From positions 1-39,094 of the forward strand of contig JAFTGI010000236.1 of NCBI GenBank assembly GCA_017458195.1: a stretch of DNA of 39,094 nucleotides, read 5' to 3'. The position numbers and the translations under genes were made by a program. Below are positions 26,810-34,834 of this stretch, piece after piece; position 1 is the first letter of the stretch; the number at the start of each line of letters is the position of its first letter. This DNA is from Prevotella sp. (lineage in GTDB: Bacteria > Bacteroidota > Bacteroidia > Bacteroidales > Bacteroidaceae). The notes under the pieces were generated by a model. The model did not search any database. It was not told where the DNA came from and worked only from the letters and a program-made list of their open reading frames with translations.

Positions 26810-27328
26810 TTAGATGGTTCTATCATAATCATCGCCCATTAATAAGATAAGAATTCTGTCAACCATATCAGTCACCTCTTCCAAATAGCTCTTGGTAAGA
26901 TTGCTTGTTGTCATAATGCCTAAATGAATGGCAGGAGAGCATTCCATTACTCCAGACCAAATATGCTCTAATGAGTATAGTCTCTTCTTATATTGAAAGA
27001 ATATCTCAAACAAATATGCTCTGTCTTCTGTGTTATTTGTTGACGACAGAAAATGCTCAATGTATTTCCTCATGTATTCATCGTCAATGTAGTGTAGCAA
27101 TATTGAACCAAGAACAGCTCTTTTTTCTTCGGAACACGTTGGACTAATTAAACCTCGACACCCTTGATATGAGAAGCATGCTTGTTTCCCATAAGCACGC
27201 AAAGCTGTTTCTAAAGCTTCCAATCTGCCAGAAGGGTATGCATATCTAATGGAGCCTTTCTCGTCCGCAAACAGTATATATTCTTGCAATATCTTTTTTG
27301 CATCCCAAAACTCTTTATCTTTATTCAT
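26810..27328 (-). CDS. Hypothetical accessory protein
   Basis: 172 aa, AT-rich, starting MNKDKEFWDAKKILQEYILF. It appears all-helical, with acidic and aromatic residues (RAYLFEIFFQYKKRLYSLEH; TKSYLEEVTDMVDRILILLM) and no signal peptide. No family recognised. It lies directly downstream of the comM stop (25 bp away) on the same strand and 41 bp upstream of the BRO-N gene. Its location between intact comM and a comM remnant marks it as part of an acquired segment. Confidence 0.6.
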   Translation of the reverse strand: MNKDKEFWDAKKILQEYILFADEKGSIRYAYPSGRLEALETALRAYGKQACFSYQGCRGLISPTCSEEKRAVLGSILLHYIDDEYMRKYIEHFLSSTNNTEDRAYLFEIFFQYKKRLYSLEHIWSGVMECSPAIHLGIMTTSNLTKSYLEEVTDMVDRILILLMGDDYDRTI

Positions 27329-27352
27329 CGCTATCTATATGTTTATCAAATA

Positions 27353-28900
27353 TTATATCCCTCTCTCCGCCCAGTCGCCTCTATCAAGGTTGCGGTAGCC
27401 GATGGCTTCGGCGATGTGCATGGATTGCACTTTCTCTGAGCCGGCGAGGTCGGCGATGGTGCGGGCAACCTTGAGGATGCGGCTGTAGGCACGGGCGGAG
27501 AGCTTCAGGCGCTCCATGGCCATGCGGAGCATGTCGAGGCTTTGGGCGTCGGGCTCAGCAAATTCGTGGAGCATGCGCTCGGTCATCTGGGCGTTGCAGT
27601 GGATGCCCTTGTGATTGCGGAAACGTTCTTCCTGTATCTGGCGGGCGCGGATGACACGCTCGCGGATTTTTTCGCTGGGTTCGCCAGGCTGCATCTTAGA
27701 GAGTTCGGCAAAGGGCACGGCCTGAATCTCGCAGTGGATGTCGATACGGTCGAGTAAGGGACCGCTGATTTTGTTCATGTAGCGCTGAATCTGACCGGGG
27801 GTGCAGACGCACTTGTGGGTGGGGTCGCCATAGTAGCCGCAGGGGCAGGGGTTCATCGAGGCGACGAACATGAAGGAGGCGGGATAGTCGATGCGGTACT
27901 TGGCACGGCTGATGGTGATGTGGCGGTCCTCAAGGGGCTGGCGGAGCACTTCGAGTACGGTGCGGTTGAATTCGGGCAGTTCGTCGAGGAAAAGGACCCC
28001 GTTGTGGGCCAGCGAGATCTCGCCAGGCTGCGGATTGGTGCCGCCGCCGACGAGTGCCACCTGCGAGATGGTGTGGTGGGGCGAGCGGAAGGGCCGCTGC
28101 GAGATGAGGCTGGTGTCGCGGCTGAGCTTTCCTGCTACGGAATGGATTTGAGTGGTTTCGAGGCTTTCGCTGAGTGAGAGTGGGGGAAGAATGCTTGGCA
28201 ACCGCTTGGCCATCATCGACTTACCGCTGCCCGGCGGTCCGATCATGATGAGATTGTGGCCGCCTGCAGCTGCCACCTCTAAGGCGCGCTTGACGTTCTC
28301 CTGGCCGCGTACATCGGCGAAGTCGACGTCGTAGTGACTCTGCTGCTCATAGAATTCCCGGCGTGTGTCGATGAACGTCGCTTCGTAGGGCTCGCCATTC
28401 AGGAACCTGATGACGTCGAGGATGGTCTCCATGCCATAAACCTTGAGATTGTTGACCACAGCGGCCTCGCGGACGTTATGGATAGGCACGATGAGCCCCT
28501 TGAACTTGTCGGCACGCGCCTTGATGGCGATGGGCAGTGCGCCCCGGATGGGAAGCAGCCGTCCGTCAAGGCCGATTTCGCCTACGAGCATGTAGCTGTC
28601 GAGCAGGTCGTTGTTCAGCTTGCTGCTGGCAGCCAGGATGGCCATGGCGAGCGGCAGGTCGTAGCCGCTGCCCTCCTTGCGGATGTCGGCCGGTGCCATG
28701 TTGATGGTGATGTCGGCTGAAGGGAAACGGAATCCAGAGTTGCTGAATGCGGCACGGATGCGGTCAATACTTTCGCGGACAGCAGTGTCGGCCAGACCGG
28801 ACATGTGAAGAGTGTTGGTGCCATGTGCTATGCTCACTTCAACAGTTACGGTGGTGGCTTCGAGCCCCGTGACAGCAGCGCAGTAGGTCTTTACCAGCAT
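27353..28900 (-). CDS. comM: YifB/ComM family Mg-chelatase-like AAA+ ATPase
   Basis: 515 aa, full length. N-terminal Lon-protease-like/ChlI domain (about 1-185, HMSGLADTAVRESIDRIRAA), AAA+ module with Walker A GPPGSGKS (221-228), Walker B GVLFLDELPEF (near 300), the RPFRSPHHTIS and LRQPLEDRHITISRA segments, a CPCGYYGDPTHKC cysteine segment, and C-terminal ERLKLSARAYSRILKVARTI. ComM is a hexameric helicase aiding branch migration in natural transformation. It is a known insertion hot spot for genomic islands in other bacteria. Third gene of an operon after the TPR lipoprotein and TlpA-like gene (15-bp gap). Confidence 0.95.
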   Translation of the reverse strand: MLVKTYCAAVTGLEATTVTVEVSIAHGTNTLHMSGLADTAVRESIDRIRAAFSNSGFRFPSADITINMAPADIRKEGSGYDLPLAMAILAASSKLNNDLLDSYMLVGEIGLDGRLLPIRGALPIAIKARADKFKGLIVPIHNVREAAVVNNLKVYGMETILDVIRFLNGEPYEATFIDTRREFYEQQSHYDVDFADVRGQENVKRALEVAAAGGHNLIMIGPPGSGKSMMAKRLPSILPPLSLSESLETTQIHSVAGKLSRDTSLISQRPFRSPHHTISQVALVGGGTNPQPGEISLAHNGVLFLDELPEFNRTVLEVLRQPLEDRHITISRAKYRIDYPASFMFVASMNPCPCGYYGDPTHKCVCTPGQIQRYMNKISGPLLDRIDIHCEIQAVPFAELSKMQPGEPSEKIRERVIRARQIQEERFRNHKGIHCNAQMTERMLHEFAEPDAQSLDMLRMAMERLKLSARAYSRILKVARTIADLAGSEKVQSMHIAEAIGYRNLDRGDWAERGI

Positions 28901-28915
28901 AGGCTTGATGTGTAT

Positions 28916-29911
28916 TTATTTTAGCATATCTTCAATCTTGGCGCGAAGATCCTGGCTCGACAGGTTGCGGCCGACGATGTTGCCGGACTTGTCGGTGACG
29001 ATGTTGTCGCAGACGGTCGACATGCCGAATTTGGCAAGCAGGGGCGACTGCCACATCTTGCCGTCGCAGATGTTGGGCCAAGTGATGCTGTCGCGCTCGA
29101 GCATCGGGCGGCCTTCATCAGGCGCGGCGTCGACGCAGATGCTGACGACCGCCACCTTGTCGCGGTTGTCCTTCTGCAACTGGCGTATCTGGCGCAGGGT
29201 GTTCTGTGAATCATAGCTCCACGAGGCCCAGAGATAGATGACGTTGACGGTCGACTGCATTCGGCGGTTGGTGATGGTGTCACCCTTGGTGCTGACGGCC
29301 TTGAACTGTGGCAGACGGCCGCTGCCTTGCTGATGGCGCAGGCTCTTCAGCTGTTGATGGATGCGCACCAAGGGGATGTTCGTGGGCTGGGCCTTGAGAA
29401 GCGAGTCACACAGCTGGAACGACTTCTGGTAGTCTGGCGTCGGGGCCAGCAGGAAATAGCGGCGCAGCAGATAGACGGCGACGGGCGAGCCTGGCTTGTC
29501 GAGCATCAGTCGCTCGGCCTCGCTGACCACTTCGGGCGGCATCATGTCGCTGGTGCGCAGGCGGAACGAGGTCATCAGGCTGTTGTCCTTTGTGCCGCTG
29601 ATTTCAGTCTCTTTCAGGTGTGAGACGTCACCATTGATTTTTACCTTGGCGCCGGGCGTGGCAAAAATGGGCACCTCGGAGAAATTCGGAAAGAGGAGGG
29701 AGTAGGTCACCGTGTCGCGGATTATGCTCACGTAGGAGAAGCGGCCGTCCTTTGCGGTGATGGTGTCGATAGTGCCTTCCTCCAGGTTATAAAGATAGAA
29801 CTCGCCCTGATTCAAGTTCTTGAAGTGTCCCTCCAGCCGGAATTGTCCGCCGGAGTTGCCACATGAAACCAGAATCAGGGCGAGCGTTATGTAGCCTAAC
29901 AGCTTGTTCAT
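28916..29911 (-). CDS. DUF4369/TlpA-like thioredoxin-fold lipoprotein lacking the CxxC site
   Basis: 331 aa. Lipobox (ALILVSC, Cys17). N-terminal DUF4369-type beta domain (FRLEGHFKNLNQGEFYLYNL), helical middle, and a C-terminal thioredoxin-like domain (NVIYLWASWSYDSQNTLRQI, then VVSICVD and WPNICDGKMWQSPLLAKFGM). In redox-active TlpA proteins the motif is WxxWCxxC; here the two positions are Ser232 and Ser235, so disulfide exchange is not expected. It is probably a structural or binding relative. Sits 3 bp after the TPR lipoprotein and 15 bp before comM. Confidence 0.85.
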   Translation of the reverse strand: MNKLLGYITLALILVSCGNSGGQFRLEGHFKNLNQGEFYLYNLEEGTIDTITAKDGRFSYVSIIRDTVTYSLLFPNFSEVPIFATPGAKVKINGDVSHLKETEISGTKDNSLMTSFRLRTSDMMPPEVVSEAERLMLDKPGSPVAVYLLRRYFLLAPTPDYQKSFQLCDSLLKAQPTNIPLVRIHQQLKSLRHQQGSGRLPQFKAVSTKGDTITNRRMQSTVNVIYLWASWSYDSQNTLRQIRQLQKDNRDKVAVVSICVDAAPDEGRPMLERDSITWPNICDGKMWQSPLLAKFGMSTVCDNIVTDKSGNIVGRNLSSQDLRAKIEDMLK

Positions 29912-29914
29912 TGA

Positions 29915-31588
29915 TTATTTGCTGACGTTCAGGAGCTCGAGGTCCTTGGCAGCATATTCGGCCAGCGAAGGATCCTTGGCAATGGCAGCCTTCAGAGCCT
30001 GAGCAGCAGCGCTGTTGTTGCCCTGGCGGGCGTTGACGATGGCCAGGAGGTAGTCGGTGATGCCGTCGGCATTCTTGACGTTCTTCAGCGTCTGTGCAGC
30101 AGCCTGATAGTTGTTGTTGAGCAGCTGTGCGAGAGCGGCCGAATTAGTGGCCACCTTGCCGAAGTCCTGCTCAGCCTGGGCGAACTTGCCCTGGGCGAGG
30201 TGGAGGTTACCCAGCACTTCCTGCAGACCGTTTGCGCCGTTGGCCTTTGTGATGTAGTTCTCAGCCGTCTGGGTGTCGCCCTGGAGCAGCGAGAGCAGGC
30301 CGAGGTTGGCGTTGGTCTCGGGCAGGTTCTTCACGTTGGCAGCCTTCTTCAGCCAGTTCATAGCCTCGTCGTAGTTGCCCTTGGCATACTCGATCATGGC
30401 CACGTTGTTGTAGGCGCGGGCGTCGTTGGGATAGATCTCAGTAGCCTTCTTATAGGCATTCTCAGCAGCGTTCAGGTCGTTGCCATAGAGGTTGCCGGCG
30501 TAGAGCAGTTCCTCGACGCTGAGCTCCTTGGGATCGCTGGCGAGCTGCTCCTTGATCTGATTGTCATCGCGACCGACGATCTCGTAGTTGATGGTCATGC
30601 GCGAACGGCGCAGCTGGGGCAGGATGCCGTCAGCCAGCTCGCGGAAGGCGCTCGAGATGCTCTTGATCTGCGACTCGCGCTCCTCGGGATCCTGATACAT
30701 GCTGAGCACGCGCAGGATGACGTCCTTGTCCTGGATGTTGCTGGCGGCGACGAGCTCCTGGAAGCCTTCCCAGTCCTCGGCGGTGTACTTGGTGTCGAGG
30801 TTGGTGTCAACCTTAGCCTTCTTCATCTCCTTCTTCACGTAGTCGGCAGCGACGTCCTGGCGCTTGCCGGCCAGACGCTCGTTGATGTCGTAGCCACCAT
30901 CGGGCGATGCATAGGCCGACACCTCGATGTTGTCGAGCTTCAGGCCTTCCTGGTCGTTGGCAATCTCGTTGAGCAGGCGGACGAACTCCTGCACGGAGTT
31001 GTTCTGCAGCTCACTCTTGCGCAGGTTGGCCTGGCCGATGAGGAACTTCACGTTAGCCTCCTGCTTGTTGTTGATGATGCGCTGGAAAGCGTCCTGAGCC
31101 TGAGCGGCCTGAGCCGAGGTCAGTGTGCGCTTGTAGAGCTCGCTCGTGGCGATGACACCCTCGGCAACCTTCACCTCGGGCACGGTGACCGACTTCTTGC
31201 CCACCTTGGCGTCGAAGGTCAGGTAGAGGTCGCTCTTCTGCATCTCGGGCTGATACTTGAAGTTGGTCTTCATGGCGTAGCGGCCGCCCACCTTGTAGCT
31301 GATGGTCTGGTCGTTGCCCTGCACCTTCTCGCCCTGGAACGTGGCGCTCTGGCCCTTCACGGTCTGGCCGGCGAAGCGCAGTTCGGGAGTGACGGTCACG
31401 ACGGCCTTCTTCTTCATGTACTTCTCAGGGAACACGCCGTTGATCGTAGCGGGCACCTCGCCCACCTGGGTCTCCAGCGGATTGGGATTGACGGTAAAGT
31501 TGTCTGCCGAGAGAGCGCCGAGCTTTCCCGAGCACGATGTCAGTGCTATAGCAGCAGCCGACAGCAAAAGAATCTGTTTTGTTTTCAT
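29915..31588 (-). CDS. Outer-membrane lipoprotein with OmpA-like and TPR domains
   Basis: 557 aa from the ATG at 31588; the frame is open upstream but passes through the tRNA gene. Lipobox AAAIALTSC (Cys19). Residues about 25-150 are a beta-rich Bacteroidetes N-terminal region. About 180-255 is an OmpA-like peptidoglycan-binding domain (VEIxAYASPDG-type: IEVSAYASPDGGYDINERLA, then GKRQ). About 375-557 is made of TPRs (AENAYKKATEIYPNDARAYN; GNYDEAMNWLKKAANVKNLP). It probably anchors the envelope or scaffolds a complex. First gene of an operon with the TlpA-like lipoprotein and comM; it lies 37 bp downstream of tRNA-Leu and may be partly read through from it. Confidence 0.85.
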   Translation of the reverse strand: MKTKQILLLSAAAIALTSCSGKLGALSADNFTVNPNPLETQVGEVPATINGVFPEKYMKKKAVVTVTPELRFAGQTVKGQSATFQGEKVQGNDQTISYKVGGRYAMKTNFKYQPEMQKSDLYLTFDAKVGKKSVTVPEVKVAEGVIATSELYKRTLTSAQAAQAQDAFQRIINNKQEANVKFLIGQANLRKSELQNNSVQEFVRLLNEIANDQEGLKLDNIEVSAYASPDGGYDINERLAGKRQDVAADYVKKEMKKAKVDTNLDTKYTAEDWEGFQELVAASNIQDKDVILRVLSMYQDPEERESQIKSISSAFRELADGILPQLRRSRMTINYEIVGRDDNQIKEQLASDPKELSVEELLYAGNLYGNDLNAAENAYKKATEIYPNDARAYNNVAMIEYAKGNYDEAMNWLKKAANVKNLPETNANLGLLSLLQGDTQTAENYITKANGANGLQEVLGNLHLAQGKFAQAEQDFGKVATNSAALAQLLNNNYQAAAQTLKNVKNADGITDYLLAIVNARQGNNSAAAQALKAAIAKDPSLAEYAAKDLELLNVSK

Positions 31589-31625
31589 AACGTTATTGAA
31601 AATGTTGATTTTGATTTTGGTGATG

Positions 31626-31710
31626 TGCCTCGAGCGGGACTCGAACCCGCACAACCATTCCTGGTCAAGGGATTTTAAGTCCCTCGTGTCTACCATTCCA
31701 CCATCGAGGC
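31626..31710 (-). tRNA. tRNA-Leu (anticodon TAA)
   Basis: 85 nt, class II. Acceptor arms GCCTCGA and TCGAGGC with discriminator A; anticodon stem AGGGA/TCCCT with loop CTTAAAA giving TAA (reads UUA). A long variable arm follows, then the T-arm with GGTTCGAGTCC. CCA is not encoded, as in most Bacteroidetes tRNAs. A TACCTTTG -7 box lies at 31738-31745 upstream. Confidence 0.95.
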
Positions 31711-31737
31711 TGGCCGTTGTTTCCATAAAAGCGAGTG

Positions 31738-31745
31738 CAAAGGTA
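31738..31745 (-). promoter_or_regulatory. -7 element of tRNA-Leu
   Basis: Minus-strand TACCTTTG 27 bp upstream of the tRNA 5' end. No convincing -33 box seen. Confidence 0.45.
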
Positions 31746-31826
31746 CTAAAAAGTTTGTACTTTGCCGTTGAACATTCAGATATTATTACCGACAGTTTAT
31801 ATTTTTTAACAGAAGATCGCCCCCAT

Positions 31827-32408
31827 TCAGTTGTGAACGTAGAGGCGGCCGTCGGTCGCGTTGTAGTTGACGCTGCGGTATTGGATGAGCAGGTGGTCGC
31901 CCTTCTTGCCGTTGCTGACGATGGTGCCGTCGTCGTTGTCCTGATTGTAGACGCGGTGGCAGCGGGCACACTCCAGGTAGCGCCCGTCGTCGGCCCAGTC
32001 GAGGGGCGCGCGCGGGGCGCCGAGCTCGTCGAGACAGTTGGGGCACTGCAGGTCGTAGGCCTTCAGCCCGAAGAAGTTGCTGCGGCCGATGATGAGGCCC
32101 CGGCCGGCACCCATGCTGCCGTAGGAGAGCCGCTCATTGTTGATGGCCGTGCGCATGGTCAGGTCGAGGTCGGCGGCCGCCCACGTGCCGTGGTTGGGGC
32201 GCAGCTTCAGATGGACGACGCCCTGCACCGTCTCGGGCTCCACGATGCAGAACTCGCCAGGGTTGTTGACGGCCCTGGTGAGTGCGCTCGTAGGATAAAT
32301 ATTGGTGAAGAACACGAAGTTGCAGGGATACTGCGTGTTGTACTTCGTGTCGGTCTCGCAGGCCATCAGCATGACTGCGGCCACGACCCATGCGGACAGC
32401 TTATTCAT
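31827..32408 (-). CDS. Lipoprotein with C-terminal two-CxxC zinc-ribbon-like motif
   Basis: 193 aa from the ATG at 32408. Lipobox AVMLMAC (Cys17). Two CxxC pairs, QCPNC (C122, C125) and ECARCH (C147, C150), frame a short segment and are followed by RVYNQDNDDG. The arrangement resembles a rubredoxin or zinc-ribbon knuckle, or a degenerate Rieske-like fold; no named family is certain. Its start codon overlaps the stop of the SRPBCC gene (ATGAATAA), implying coupled translation. Third gene of the pyrE operon. Confidence 0.75.
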   Translation of the reverse strand: MNKLSAWVVAAVMLMACETDTKYNTQYPCNFVFFTNIYPTSALTRAVNNPGEFCIVEPETVQGVVHLKLRPNHGTWAAADLDLTMRTAINNERLSYGSMGAGRGLIIGRSNFFGLKAYDLQCPNCLDELGAPRAPLDWADDGRYLECARCHRVYNQDNDDGTIVSNGKKGDHLLIQYRSVNYNATDGRLYVHN

Positions 32409-32814
32409 AGGGGATCTTCGACAGGGCGTCGGCAATCTTCTCAAGTCCCTCCTGCAGGGGACCGCTGATCATGCCCTTCATGAAGAACGGGATGTCGGCG
32501 TCGACCGTCAGCTTCATCTTCGACGACTGCTCGTCGACGGGCAGCACCTGGATCCACACGTTGAAGGGCACGGGCGACTGCTGGCTGCCGAACTTGACGC
32601 ACTTGGGCTCCTCGCGCTCCACGACCTGCACGGCAATCTGGCCCACCATCGGGGCGTTCACTGATACGGAGTCGCGTGTGAATGTGAAGTCCTGCACCTT
32701 GTCGGCAGGGATGCGGTCGCGCACGCGCTCCAGGTTGGTGAGGTCGCTGATGTTGCGATAGACTGCCTCCTGCGAATAGGGTATCTGCTTGACGCTGCTT
32801 TCAAACTTGCTCAT
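32401..32814 (-). CDS. SRPBCC/polyketide-cyclase-like protein
   Basis: 137 aa from the ATG at 32814 (MSKFESSVKQIPYSQEAVYR). Start-domain fold pattern: an N-terminal beta strand with VYRNISDLTNLERVRDRIP, central strands, and a long C-terminal helix (GPLQEGLEKIADALSKIPY). These proteins bind hydrophobic ligands in a helix-grip pocket; the ligand is unknown. The start overlaps the pyrE stop by 4 bp (ATGA), so it is translated with pyrE. The gene order pyrE-SRPBCC suggests co-expression rather than a known shared pathway. Confidence 0.8.
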   Translation of the reverse strand: MSKFESSVKQIPYSQEAVYRNISDLTNLERVRDRIPADKVQDFTFTRDSVSVNAPMVGQIAVQVVEREEPKCVKFGSQQSPVPFNVWIQVLPVDEQSSKMKLTVDADIPFFMKGMISGPLQEGLEKIADALSKIPYE

Positions 32815-33449
32815 TGCTCTTTCCTCCATTCTGCGGGGTTACGGCGCCACTGGGCCAGCACCTCGATGTCACTTTCCTTGATATATCCCGTCTGGGCGGC
32901 CTGCTCCAGCACGGCCTCGTAGTTGCTCAGGGTGAGCAGCCGCACGCCGGCCTCGCGGAAGGCCTCCTCGGCCACGGGGAAGCCGTAGGTGAACGATGCC
33001 ACCATGCCGATTACCTCGACGCCATATTCGCGCAGGGCGGCCACGGCCTTCAGCGAGCTGCCGCCCGTGGAGATGAGGTCCTCGACGACCACCACCTTGG
33101 CGCCCTTGCGAATCTCGCCCTCAATCTGGTTGCCCATGCCGTGGTCCTTCGGTTTGGGGCGTACATAGCTGTAGGGCAGCCCCAGTTCGTCGGCCACCAG
33201 TGCGCCCTGGGCGATGGCTCCCGTGGCTACGCCGGCAATGGCCTCGGCCTCGGGAAACTCGCTCTGGATGAGATGACAGAGCTCCAGCTTCACCAGCGAG
33301 CGCAGGCTGGGGTAGGAGAGCGTCTTGCGGTTGTCGGTGTAGATGGGCGAGCGCCATCCGCTGGCCCACGTGAACGGGTTCTCGGGTTGCAGCTTGACGG
33401 CCTCCACCTCAAGCAACTTCGATGCGAACAGTTTCTTTATATTATCCAT
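32811..33449 (-). CDS. pyrE: Orotate phosphoribosyltransferase
   Basis: 212 aa, normal length. PRPP-binding motif VVVVEDLISTGGSS (119-132), the substrate segment KLQPENPFTWASGWRSPIYT (19-38) and the loop YVRPKPKDHGMGNQIEG (95-111). It makes orotidine 5'-phosphate from orotate and PRPP in pyrimidine synthesis. First gene of a three-gene coupled operon. A -7 box (TAACTTTG, 33476-33483, minus strand) lies 27 bp upstream, with only a weak -33. Confidence 0.97.
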   Translation of the reverse strand: MDNIKKLFASKLLEVEAVKLQPENPFTWASGWRSPIYTDNRKTLSYPSLRSLVKLELCHLIQSEFPEAEAIAGVATGAIAQGALVADELGLPYSYVRPKPKDHGMGNQIEGEIRKGAKVVVVEDLISTGGSSLKAVAALREYGVEVIGMVASFTYGFPVAEEAFREAGVRLLTLSNYEAVLEQAAQTGYIKESDIEVLAQWRRNPAEWRKEQ

Positions 33450-33475
33450 GTCGATAAGTTTGGTTTATTGTCGTG

Positions 33476-33483
33476 CAAAGTTA
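33476..33483 (-). promoter_or_regulatory. -7 element of the pyrE operon
   Basis: Minus-strand TAACTTTG. A TTCG at 33502-33505 is a poor -33 candidate at 18 bp. Confidence 0.45.
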
Positions 33484-33517
33484 CTAAAGTTCTTTGAAAA
33501 ACGAATCGCCTTCGGCG

Positions 33518-33598
33518 AGAAATTAAACAAAATTGTGTTTAAAATTAAACAGAGGCGTTTATTTTGATAAATTTTGAATCTAATTTTGTTTAATTTCT
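33518..33598. repeat. Inverted repeat between comF and pyrE
   Basis: A perfect 17-bp inverted repeat (33518-33534 and 33582-33598, AGAAATTAAACAAAATT and its complement) encloses 47 bp of AT-rich sequence with a third partial AAATTAAACA copy. Small hairpins CGCC-TTC-GGCG and GCGC-GAA-GCGC flank it. The 33450-33648 spacer contains no gene. Confidence 0.75.
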
Positions 33599-33634
33599 GC
33601 GCGAAGCGCATCAAAATCGCGAGGAAATGATTAA

Positions 33635-33655
33635 TTGTAGCCGAAGGGCTACCCG
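33635..33655 (-). terminator. Short hairpin overlapping the comF stop codon
   Basis: GTAGCC-GAAG-GGCTAC stem-loop straddles the TAG stop; AT-rich sequence follows on the minus strand. Weak terminator candidate. Confidence 0.35.
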
Positions 33656-34365
33656 GCAAACCTGGCGGTCTGGACCAATGCCAGCGACATGAGGCTCAGC
33701 CGCAGGCCCGGCACCTGACAGAGCTGGCGACCGCAGGCCGTCATCGTCGAACCGGTCGTGACGACGTCGTCGACCAGCAGCACGTGGCGGTCGTGGAGCT
33801 CGTCGGCGCGGGCGGTCAACCGGAAGACCGCCTCCACGTTCTCGCGCCGCTCCTGAATGTTCAGCCGGGTCTGGCTGCCGCTGAAGGTCACTCGCTTCAC
33901 CGCCTTGTCGTTGACGGGGATACCTGTCACCTCGCTGATGCCGCGACAGATTTCCAGACTCTGATTATAGCCCCGCTCCCACTTGCGCCGCCGGGTCAGC
34001 GGTACGGGCACCAGCACGTCGATGCCGTCGAAAAAGCCCTCGCGCATGAACTGGCGGGCGGTGTAGGCGCCCATCCGGCGGGCCAGCCCCGGCTGGTGGT
34101 GGTATTTCATGTCGTGGATCATGACGGCAACGTCGGTCCGGCGCTTATAGAACAGCGGGGCAGCGACGCGCTCCACGGCCAGCTGCCCCCAGAACAGACG
34201 GGCCATCGGGTTGTCGTAGGGATTGGCGGCATAGTCGGTGGCGGGCATGGCCAGATGGCACGGGCCACAGACCACCGACTCCGAGGCCGACAGCCGCTCT
34301 CCGCACAAGGCACACTGGCGCGGCGCGATGAGGTCGAACAGCTTAGTCAGGAAACTCGCTCTCAT
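33649..34365 (-). CDS. comF: ComF family phosphoribosyltransferase-like protein
   Basis: 238 aa from the ATG at 34365. Zinc-finger cysteines C18, C21, C33 and C36 (CALCG ... VCGPC), then a type I phosphoribosyltransferase domain with IHDMKYHHQPGLARRMG, VLVPVPLTRRRKWERGYNQS and the PRPP loop VLLVDDVVTTGST (194-206). ComF proteins act in DNA uptake during natural transformation in competent bacteria. The start lies inside the last codons of recX (23-bp overlap), so the genes prmC-recX-comF form a tight operon. Confidence 0.9.
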   Translation of the reverse strand: MRASFLTKLFDLIAPRQCALCGERLSASESVVCGPCHLAMPATDYAANPYDNPMARLFWGQLAVERVAAPLFYKRRTDVAVMIHDMKYHHQPGLARRMGAYTARQFMREGFFDGIDVLVPVPLTRRRKWERGYNQSLEICRGISEVTGIPVNDKAVKRVTFSGSQTRLNIQERRENVEAVFRLTARADELHDRHVLLVDDVVTTGSTMTACGRQLCQVPGLRLSLMSLALVQTARFAG

Positions 34366-34834
34366 CGTCCACCTCGATACATTGCCTGATGATGTCCATC
34401 GTGAAGCCGCGCCCCATGGCAAACTTGATGAGCTTCGTCGTCAGCTCATATTCGCCCTGCGCCTTCGTCGAGCGGCGCTTCTGCCGGAGCATGGGGCGCA
34501 GGATGCCGACGTAGGTCTCGTCGTCGATCTCGTCGAGCACGCGCTGGCTGATGTCGCTGTCGATGCGCTTGGCCCAGAGGGCCTGCTCCACCTTGCGGCG
34601 CCCCCACTTGTTATAGATGATCTTGTCGCGCACGAAAGCCCGTGCATAGCGCTCGTCGTCGACGTATTTCCCGTCGACGAGACGGGCCATCACCTCGGCC
34701 TGCTCGTCGTCGCTGACGCCCCACTGGCGCATCTTCTCCAGCATGTCGTGCTGGCAGTGCTCGCCGCGGGCGCAGAGGGCCGCGAGGCGCTGGAAGGCCT
34801 GCTGGCCGGTCATTTCCCTGTTGTTGGTTTGCAT
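34343..34834 (-). CDS. recX: RecX family regulatory protein
   Basis: 163 aa. Three-helix RecX repeats: AFQRLAALCARGEHCQHDML (first), KYVDDERYARAFVRDKIIYN then KWGRRKVEQALWAK (second), and a third region ending FAMGRGFTMDIIRQCIEV. RecX modulates RecA filaments. A second in-frame Met at residue 8 is an alternative start. It overlaps prmC upstream by 25 bp and comF downstream by 23 bp. Confidence 0.88.
   Translation of the reverse strand: MQTNNREMTGQQAFQRLAALCARGEHCQHDMLEKMRQWGVSDDEQAEVMARLVDGKYVDDERYARAFVRDKIIYNKWGRRKVEQALWAKRIDSDISQRVLDEIDDETYVGILRPMLRQKRRSTKAQGEYELTTKLIKFAMGRGFTMDIIRQCIEVDDESEFPD

Noticed and set aside
30200..31678. Long plus-strand open frame (492 codons) opposite the OmpA/TPR lipoprotein gene
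   Set aside because: It is the antisense shadow of a GC-rich gene, with Leu/Val/His-rich low-complexity translation and no domain; it also runs into the tRNA gene.
29915..31969. 684-codon version of the TPR lipoprotein gene
   Set aside because: Its first 127 codons pass through tRNA-Leu; the ATG at 31588 opens a proper lipoprotein signal.
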